Shown here: positions 6,895 to 12,345 of the stretch, in pieces
Layout: the number at the start of each line of letters is the position of its first letter
How positions within the stretch are numbered: position 1 is the first letter of the stretch
Assembly (NCBI GenBank): GCA_011682565.1
Contig: JAACEJ010000036.1
Span: 1 to 12,345 of the forward strand
Origin: Actinomycetota bacterium
GTDB taxonomy: Bacteria > Zhuqueibacterota > Zhuqueibacteria > Residuimicrobiales > Krinioviventaceae
DNA: 12,345 nt
Direction: 5' to 3'
Notes under the pieces: model-generated
The model's database searches: none
What the model was told of the DNA's origin: nothing
What the model saw: the letters and a program-made list of their open reading frames with translations, nothing else
Program-made: the position numbers and the translations under genes

Positions 6895-7863
6895 CTAATT
6901 TCTTTTAATATTATCCAGAACGAGATATTTTATCGGTTTTTCACAGTTGGCACGGATGCTTGTGTTGCAGTCTCCACAGGTATTTGTTTTAACAAAATCT
7001 TCTTTCATTTCCCGAACGCTCTTGTAGCGGTTCAGAAACAAACCGCATGGAGAAATTCTGCCGTCCGGGTTAACGATAAAAAAACGATCTCCTGCACGGC
7101 AGCCGGGAATGGTCTCTTCTTCAAAGAAGCGAATCATACGATTAAAAACATATTCAGACGCAAAGAAATTCTTGTTTCTTTTTTTAAAAGTCAAAAGTTC
7201 TTTTACAATTTCTCTAAACTCGGGTAAATCTTCTTTGGTGAGCATATAGCTTTTGTCATTGGTACGCAGCCAGGTATAAGTGCTGAAATTGATCCGCACA
7301 CCCCATTTTTGTGCCAGTGCAGCGATTTTAGGCAGGTCCCTAAAATTATCTTTTTGCACAACACAACTTAGTGTAATTGCCTTTTCATCTTCTTCCTGGA
7401 GTTCGCTGATCAGTTTTTCGATTTTAGCAAACAGGCCGCGGATTCTGCGGAATTCGTCATGCCGTTCATCAGGATAATCCATGGAAACCGAAAACTGGTC
7501 CGTTCCTGCTTCACGGAGCGCATAATATTTTTCCTTCGTCAACAAGGCAGCATTGGTGGTTATTACGACGACGGGAGCGCGATTTGGCCTGTGCAGTGCT
7601 TTGATAATCTCTACCAAATCTTTGCGCAGCAACGGTTCACCGCCGGAAACCTGGGCGACAACCGGTTGAATCTGGCGGCAAAGCTCACCGTATCGTTGAG
7701 GCGACACCGTCACTTCATCTTTTATAATACCGCCCAAATGGCAATGTTTGCAATGGGCATTGCACGAGTAAGTAACTTCAAGGGAAATGCTTAATGGGCG
7801 ATTTGTAAAATAATTTCTGATACCCCGGTTGAGCAAGGAAAGTGACTCTGCAGTTGAATTCAT
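6895..7863 (-). CDS. Radical SAM enzyme with SPASM/twitch-like C-terminal cysteine cluster
   Basis: A 322-residue iron-sulfur enzyme that would cleave S-adenosylmethionine to a 5'-deoxyadenosyl radical. The cluster motif CNAHCKHC gives C34, C38 and C41 in the canonical CxxxCxxC. The SAM-binding GGEP is at 74-77, followed by VVVITTNAALL and the FSVSMDYPDERHDEFR stretch typical of MoaA/PqqE-type radical SAM proteins. The C-terminus has C255, then GRISPC (C273), then C296-x2-C299-x7-C307. This GX4C plus CxxC arrangement is SPASM/twitch-like and probably binds an auxiliary Fe-S cluster. Such enzymes modify peptides, cofactors or small molecules. No precursor peptide is visible beside it, so the substrate is unknown. 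Association with two membrane-protein genes leaves lipid or envelope modification possible but unproven. The start at 7863 is the only good Met before the conserved fold; its ribosome binding site is weak (AGG, about 11 bases upstream). Confidence 0.95.
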   Translation of the reverse strand: MNSTAESLSLLNRGIRNYFTNRPLSISLEVTYSCNAHCKHCHLGGIIKDEVTVSPQRYGELCRQIQPVVAQVSGGEPLLRKDLVEIIKALHRPNRAPVVVITTNAALLTKEKYYALREAGTDQFSVSMDYPDERHDEFRRIRGLFAKIEKLISELQEEDEKAITLSCVVQKDNFRDLPKIAALAQKWGVRINFSTYTWLRTNDKSYMLTKEDLPEFREIVKELLTFKKRNKNFFASEYVFNRMIRFFEEETIPGCRAGDRFFIVNPDGRISPCGLFLNRYKSVREMKEDFVKTNTCGDCNTSIRANCEKPIKYLVLDNIKRN

Positions 7864-8314
7864 CTTTTTGAAAACCTTTTTTTATTGATATTGTAACCAG
7901 CAAAAAAATATTTCTATAATACAAACAAATGATTACGTTTTACCTTGCGGGCATTCGAAGGTCTCTTTGAGAAAATTATTTGGGTTATAATGGTAAGATT
8001 TTCATAGATAAATTGCAAGGGAAATATATGTCTATTTGTTACACCTCCAATAACTGAGATATTATATTTTTCAAAATGACTTGCATTGTTTTGACCTTTT
8101 TCTAAATTAAGTTTCAAACCAGGGTTCAATGGCAATCATGCACAAAATTTAATTTCCAATCTCATGCCGACGGTCTCCGTGCCGGCACATGACGCTGAAC
8201 GTCATCCAGGCGTTCCGGGGTTTAAAAATTAATATTGTTTGAATCCAAAAGCATGAAAGACCTTTGCCTGAATTGAATTGTTTTTCAAGTATAGCCTGCG
8301 GGGACTAAAATTTC
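7864..8314. other. Divergent intergenic region (451 bases), no gene supported
   Basis: This region separates the - strand operon from comEC and must hold the promoters of both. The radical SAM side (7864-8160) is AT-rich. It contains a 73-codon - strand frame (7914-8135) with no family resemblance, which I do not accept as a gene. TATAAT at 7986 on the + strand has no well-spaced -35 partner. The only clear structure is the hairpin pair at 8165-8205. No credible sigma-70 promoter stands out for comEC. Confidence 0.6.
8165..8205. repeat. Two adjacent GC-rich hairpins (REP-like or structured leader)
   Basis: The first hairpin (8165-8187) pairs TGCCG with CGGCA and ACGG with CCGT around TCT, with a two-base bulge. 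It overlaps the perfect palindrome GTGCCGGCAC (8179-8188). The second pairs ATGACG (8189-8194) with CGTCAT (8200-8205) around CTGAA. They stand in an otherwise AT-rich region about 110 bases before comEC. They could be a dispersed REP-type element or part of a comEC leader. Only one copy is in this window. Confidence 0.5.
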
Positions 8315-10708
8315 ATGACATCCGTTCAAAATAAACCGGCCCTTAAATTGTTCATTTTATTAATAGCCGGAATTATTCTCGGGCGCTGTTTTATCATTCC
8401 GCCTCTTTTCCTTTTTTCAATTCTCATTCTGTCAACAATATTTGTTTTTATAACTTTTGCAAAGCAATTTCGCCGTTTGTTTGCTCTGTGCGTCATCCTG
8501 GCTTTTGTTGTCGCCGGTGCTTTACTGCTGCAAGCAAGAGTGTCCTCATTCCCCCGGAATCACATCCGCCAATACGTCGATCTCCCTGTACCCGTTGCTA
8601 TTGAAGGCACAATCGACAGTCCTGTTGATGTGCGTGAAAAAGCAATAAAATTTGTTGTCAATGTGGATTCAATATGGGTGGATTATATGCCGAGGCTCGC
8701 GTGCGGTAAGGCACTGATAACATTGTACGATCTTCATGCCAGCCTCAAATATGGCGATCATATCGTCGCAAAGGGCAGGCTGGCAAGTCCTTCCGGCGAA
8801 AGAAATCCCGGGGAGTTTAACTATCGAAAATACCTGGCCGCAAAAAATATTTATGCTGTGATGAGTGTGAGTTCCGGGCGCCGTTTTTGTCTGATCAGCC
8901 GTGGCAATGGCGTCTGGTTTTTACAGCAATTGGTTTATCCTGTTCGCTCTTTTATCATAAGGTTTGTCGATAAAAGTCTGAATGGACAAAGCGCCGCTCT
9001 TCTAAAAGGGCTGCTCGTCGGGGCGCGCGGAGATATTGATCCGAACCTGAAACAATCATTTGCCAATGTCGGCGTCATTCATGTCCTGGCGGTCTCCGGC
9101 CTGCATGTCGGATTTATTCTCGCCGGGTTGTTGTATCTTTTCCGGCTTTTGCGTATTAGAGAACCGTTTCGTACTCTTTTTGTTATTCTGTGCTTGGTCT
9201 ATTACGCTTACCTCACCGGCCTGCACGCTCCCGTGGTTCGGGCAACGATTATGGCATCAATACTTTTGGTCGGGAATCTTTTGCAGCGCCCAAACGATGC
9301 GCTCAATTCAATTGCTGCTGCCGGATTGATTCTTCTCGTCTTGAATCCGCTCGATCTTTTTCAACCGGGATTTCAGCTTAGCTTTGCCGCTGTCATCGGT
9401 ATTATTTTGATTTATAAAAATCTTCACGCGGCTTTTCTGAAATACTTTACAAAATGGCAGGAACGGGAGAATTTGTTCCGGTCGTCCCTTGTCAGTCTGT
9501 TTTTTGTTTCTCTTGCCGCCCAGTTGGCAACCCTGCCCTTGACCGCATATTATTTTGGCAGAATTCCCATCATTTCTCTGTTGGCAAATTTGCTCATCGT
9601 TCCGCTTGTTGGGCTTATCGTCGCACTTGGATTTATATCCATTGCACTCGGCGCCGTTTGGGTGCCGCTGGGATTTATTTATGCAAATACGAACGGTCTT
9701 CTGCTTTCAATCCTGATCTGGCTGGTAAAAACGGCAGAGAAATTCAGGTTCTCGTATGTTACGATTTCCCGTCCCTCCCCCTGGCTCACCATTTTCTATC
9801 TTTTAGCACTGATTTTATTTCTTGCCTGGCGGAATGTGAAATCAAGGAAAGTGGCTTTGTTGGCCATTCTCTTTTTTGCAAATCTTTTGGTCTGGCATCG
9901 TGTAAAAAGTAACACACATGTTTTGAAAGCTGTCTTTTTTGATGTCGGCCAGGGAGACTCGGCCTTATTTCAATTTCCTGACGGAAAAACCCTGTTGGTC
10001 GATGCGGGTGAACGAAGCGATAAAAGGGATTACGGGGAGCAGGTGATTGCCCCGTATCTGCGCCGGGAAGGCATTCACAAAATTACAAACATCATTGTTA
10101 CGCACGCCCATGCAGACCACATTGGCGGCGTACCTTATTTGATTCAGCATTTCAAGGTTGGGCGAATTATCGAGAGCAGGGTGGATGATGATTTATATCT
10201 CAGCTACCTGGTTGACAGTCTGGCAGCGGTTCGAAACGACCTGATTATCCGCGCTGCTGCCGGGGATACAATTGGCGGCTACGAAAAAGCCTTGCTGCTG
10301 ATTCTTCATCCCACACCGCCTTTTGTTGCCGGCGCGGAAAAGTATCCGCAAACTTTAAATGATGCATCTGTGGTCGTTAAACTGATCTATGGTCGCATTT
10401 CATTTTTGCTGACCGGAGACGCAGAGCGCCCTTCCGAAATGGCGATGAGGCGTTTCGGCTCTCTTTTGAAATCCGATATTCTCAAAGTCGGTCATCACGG
10501 GAGCAGTACCTCCAGCAGTAATTCTTTCCGGCATCGTGTCCGGCCGAATTTTGCCGTTGTCTCTGTTGGCCGCTATAATCATTTTGGGCTTCCTTCGAAA
10601 AGAATTTTACGCTTTTTTCGCAACGAGGGCGCTGTTGTCATACGAACAGATGAATCGGGAGCCGCAGTATTTGAAACCGATGGCAGCAAAATAAAGCGGA
10701 TACGCTAG
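8315..10708 (+). CDS. comEC: ComEC/Rec2-family DNA internalisation channel protein
   Basis: A 797-residue inner-membrane protein that passes transforming DNA into the cytoplasm as single strand. N-terminal membrane segments (about 10-70) precede the DUF4131/OB-like region, with its conserved ERNPGEFNYRKYLAAKNIYA (about 164-183). The competence domain follows, with GLLVGARGDIDP and IHVLAVSGLHVGF (H256 to H264) and many further membrane helices up to about 530. The C-terminal metallo-beta-lactamase domain has FFDVGQGDSALF, LLVDAG, THAHADH (H597, H599, D601, H602), GDAE (D702) and VGHHGSS (H727, H728). The metal ligands look intact, so the proposed strand-degrading nuclease activity may be functional. 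Length is normal for the family. The ATG at 8315 follows GGGGA by ten bases. It stands alone: no other competence gene is in the window. Confidence 0.98.
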   Translation: MTSVQNKPALKLFILLIAGIILGRCFIIPPLFLFSILILSTIFVFITFAKQFRRLFALCVILAFVVAGALLLQARVSSFPRNHIRQYVDLPVPVAIEGTIDSPVDVREKAIKFVVNVDSIWVDYMPRLACGKALITLYDLHASLKYGDHIVAKGRLASPSGERNPGEFNYRKYLAAKNIYAVMSVSSGRRFCLISRGNGVWFLQQLVYPVRSFIIRFVDKSLNGQSAALLKGLLVGARGDIDPNLKQSFANVGVIHVLAVSGLHVGFILAGLLYLFRLLRIREPFRTLFVILCLVYYAYLTGLHAPVVRATIMASILLVGNLLQRPNDALNSIAAAGLILLVLNPLDLFQPGFQLSFAAVIGIILIYKNLHAAFLKYFTKWQERENLFRSSLVSLFFVSLAAQLATLPLTAYYFGRIPIISLLANLLIVPLVGLIVALGFISIALGAVWVPLGFIYANTNGLLLSILIWLVKTAEKFRFSYVTISRPSPWLTIFYLLALILFLAWRNVKSRKVALLAILFFANLLVWHRVKSNTHVLKAVFFDVGQGDSALFQFPDGKTLLVDAGERSDKRDYGEQVIAPYLRREGIHKITNIIVTHAHADHIGGVPYLIQHFKVGRIIESRVDDDLYLSYLVDSLAAVRNDLIIRAAAGDTIGGYEKALLLILHPTPPFVAGAEKYPQTLNDASVVVKLIYGRISFLLTGDAERPSEMAMRRFGSLLKSDILKVGHHGSSTSSSNSFRHRVRPNFAVVSVGRYNHFGLPSKRILRFFRNEGAVVIRTDESGAAVFETDGSKIKRIR

Positions 10709-10709
10709 A

Positions 10710-10739
10710 CTTTGCCTGCAATAGTGTATTGCATCAAAG
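10710..10739 (+). terminator. Hairpin just after comEC, possible terminator
   Basis: Two bases after the comEC stop, CTTTG (10710-10714) and TGCAATA (10717-10723) pair with TATTGCA (10727-10733) and CAAAG (10735-10739), giving 12 pairs with a GTG loop and a small internal loop. No uridine run follows directly, so it may stabilise the transcript end or terminate weakly rather than act as a classic intrinsic terminator. Confidence 0.45.
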
Positions 10740-10802
10740 CGATTGATTTAGTATATTTTTTATATAGCTATCGACAATCAAAAAGTCTTATTTGGGAATA
10801 CG

Positions 10803-12345
10803 ATGCCGATTCTCCTTGGTGATAATAAAATTCTTTCTGCCGTTAATATTGAATCTTTTTGGCGGATAATGAAGGCCGAGTCCGTTAGCAGCGGCAAACA
10901 GGCCTGGTTCAGTATCTTATCGCGGCATTATGCTAAAAATCAGGAATTGGTTTCTCTGTTTCTTAATGCTGCGAAACGCAGCGCGCTCCTCGGTCATCCT
11001 CGAATTCTCAAAACCATACGATATGGACAGGAAAATGATACATCATACATCCTGATGAAGGCATTTTCCGGCGTTCCTCTTACACGCCTTTTAGGAAAAG
11101 ATAAACAGTTTCCTGAAGACGAAGCGGTAAGAATTGTCCTTCAGGTTTGCCAGGCGCTTCAATATGCGAATTTAACCGGTGTAATGCATGGTGCTCTGAC
11201 CCCGGAATCTATTTATATTGATAAGGAAAAAGATGTTGCTCTCATAAACTTTGGCACGGGTGAGTTTATAGATTATGCACTGTTTGAATTAAATGATATC
11301 AAAGCCCTGGGATATGCGTCTTATTTTTCGCCGCAGCGAATTCATAGCAAATCCGTTATCGAAGCCGGAAATGATCTTTATTCTCTCGGTGTGATTTTTT
11401 ATTATATGTTAAGCGGAGAACTTCCTTTTTCCGGAACCACTTTGGATGAGATTTGTGCCGATAAGGAGGGGTTGGTTCCTACCCCAAGAAGTATAAATAC
11501 AAGAATCTCGCCCAAAGTTGAAAATATTATTATGCGAATGATCGACCCGAATCCTGCAAAGAGATTCCATAGCATGAGTCAGTTTATTCGTGAATTGGCA
11601 CCGGAATCTGTTGCTGAAGAAACCTTGCCCCAGGACATTGAACCGGGGCATGCAGGTATTCATGGTGTATTGGGGAGATTGATCGATCGGCTCCCCGTAT
11701 TTTCCCATGTTTTTTCTCCTACCCTGGTGGGCAGTAAACGACGCGTCGCTTATTTTTTGCTTACTCTTTCGCTTGTTCTCATCGCTATTATTTCCGTGTT
11801 TTTGATTTCCGAAATCGGAAGGCAAAAGTATACTGAAAAAGCTTTGCTCGGCAATTATGCAACAGAGGCTGAAGTGCCAGACACGTCAGGATTGAGTTCA
11901 GGCAATGAGGAACAAGGCCTGGCGAATTTGACGGCTCTCTCGCCTGTCGGGCTGACTTTAAATGATTCTGTAAAGGGACAGCAATCTGCTCCTGAAGCGG
12001 TTGTGGGAAACAAATCATCTGCGGGAACCAGTTCGGGAAGAAGCAATGAGTCACAAATCTTAAAGACATCGTCGACGAGTGCGCTGAACAGCACCGCAAC
12101 CCGGTATTCTTTGGTGATAACGACCATGGCTAATTCTTTGCCTGTGCAAGCGCAAGTGTACATTGATAAAAAGCTGAAAGGCCGTACCGCATCAGACGGT
12201 ACGATGATTATTCATGAACTGCCCGCCGGTAAGGTTTTTCACCTTCGGGTGGAAAAGAAAGGATATAAAACATGGGCGGGGCGTGTACGCATTCAATCCA
12301 AAGAGCCGAACTTTGTTAATATCACATTGGAAGCCCGGAAAGCTT
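10803..12345 (+). CDS. Membrane-anchored Ser/Thr pseudokinase with extracytoplasmic PEGA-like domain (3' end outside window)
   Basis: The open frame runs off the right edge: 514 residues are visible. Residues about 15-265 have a bacterial Ser/Thr kinase (Hanks) fold. The alpha-C region is FLNAAKRSALLGHPRIL (53-69), the hinge SYILMKAFSGVPL (81-93), the catalytic-loop position MHGALTPESIYID (128-140), the metal-loop position LINFGTG (148-153), then YFSPQRI (174-180) and NDLYSLGVIFYYMLSGELPF (190-209). The late Arg of PAKRF (R254) is kept. The canonical catalytic residues are changed: beta-3 Lys to S37, alpha-C Glu to A56, HRD Asp to A131 and DFG Asp to N149. One membrane helix (about 315-337) leads to a low-complexity linker (about 355-435) and a PEGA-like domain (VYIDKKLKGRT, ELPAGKVFHLRV, KKGYKTW; about 448-512). 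It probably binds signals or proteins rather than phosphorylating. GGGA five bases before the ATG at 10803 supports the start. Confidence 0.9.
   Translation, partial: MPILLGDNKILSAVNIESFWRIMKAESVSSGKQAWFSILSRHYAKNQELVSLFLNAAKRSALLGHPRILKTIRYGQENDTSYILMKAFSGVPLTRLLGKDKQFPEDEAVRIVLQVCQALQYANLTGVMHGALTPESIYIDKEKDVALINFGTGEFIDYALFELNDIKALGYASYFSPQRIHSKSVIEAGNDLYSLGVIFYYMLSGELPFSGTTLDEICADKEGLVPTPRSINTRISPKVENIIMRMIDPNPAKRFHSMSQFIRELAPESVAEETLPQDIEPGHAGIHGVLGRLIDRLPVFSHVFSPTLVGSKRRVAYFLLTLSLVLIAIISVFLISEIGRQKYTEKALLGNYATEAEVPDTSGLSSGNEEQGLANLTALSPVGLTLNDSVKGQQSAPEAVVGNKSSAGTSSGRSNESQILKTSSTSALNSTATRYSLVITTMANSLPVQAQVYIDKKLKGRTASDGTMIIHELPAGKVFHLRVEKKGYKTWAGRVRIQSKEPNFVNITLEARKA

Noticed and set aside
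7914..8135. A 73-codon - strand frame upstream of the radical SAM gene
   Set aside because: No ribosome binding site, no recognisable domain, and composition like non-coding AT-rich sequence; it occupies the promoter region of the operon.
10743..10770. Promoter for the pseudokinase gene (TTGATT with TATATA or TAGCTA)
   Set aside because: Spacing to TATATA is too short and the alternative -10 is a poor match; AT-richness alone could produce it.
11409..12163. Three - strand frames of 102 to 138 codons
   Set aside because: All are antisense to the pseudokinase/PEGA gene, which has an uninterrupted + strand frame and clear kinase motifs through this stretch.
1..12345. CRISPR array, tRNA or rRNA genes, insertion sequence transposase
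   Set aside because: No regularly spaced repeats, no tRNA-like fold or rRNA sequence recognised, and no transposase or integrase motifs in any frame.

Overview
The window looks like the chromosome of a diderm (Gram-negative) bacterium. The signs are a periplasm-spanning RND pump, a ComEC DNA-uptake channel, a PsiE-family protein and a VTT/DedA-type protein. Base composition is moderately AT-rich. A lineage near the FCB group (Bacteroidota, Ignavibacteria, Calditrichota and relatives) is only a guess.

Layout. (1) Positions 1-5018, + strand: the 3' part of a very large RND transporter gene fused in frame to an ABC ATPase domain. It is translationally coupled (TGATG) to an ABC-2 permease that is the likely partner of that ATPase. 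The ABC domain appears to be interrupted by about 175 residues carrying four membrane segments. (2) Positions 5019-5660: a convergent gap, then a small ankyrin-repeat gene on the - strand. This gene has the anatomy of an integron gene cassette. A GTT core site lies just before its start codon, and an attC-like folded site contains its last 15 codons and its stop. No integrase is in the window. (3) Positions 5660-7863, - strand: three closely packed genes, transcribed in the order radical SAM enzyme with a SPASM/twitch-like tail, PsiE-family membrane protein, VTT-domain membrane protein. The cassette sits directly downstream of them. (4) Positions 7864-8314: a divergent intergenic region with two adjacent GC-rich hairpins. 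(5) Positions 8315-10708, + strand: full-length comEC, followed by a hairpin. (6) Positions 10803-12345, + strand: a gene running off the right edge. It encodes a Ser/Thr-kinase fold lacking every canonical catalytic residue I could align, then one membrane segment, a Ser/Thr/Asn-rich linker and a PEGA-like domain.

How the genes work together. The RND-ABC polypeptide and the permease probably form one hybrid export system; any adaptor and outer-membrane channel would lie upstream, out of view. The three - strand genes look like an operon acting at the inner membrane, with no known pathway. ComEC and the pseudokinase show no functional link beyond adjacency. The points most worth a second look are the interrupted ABC domain in the RND fusion, the solitary integron-like cassette, and the pseudokinase-PEGA protein.
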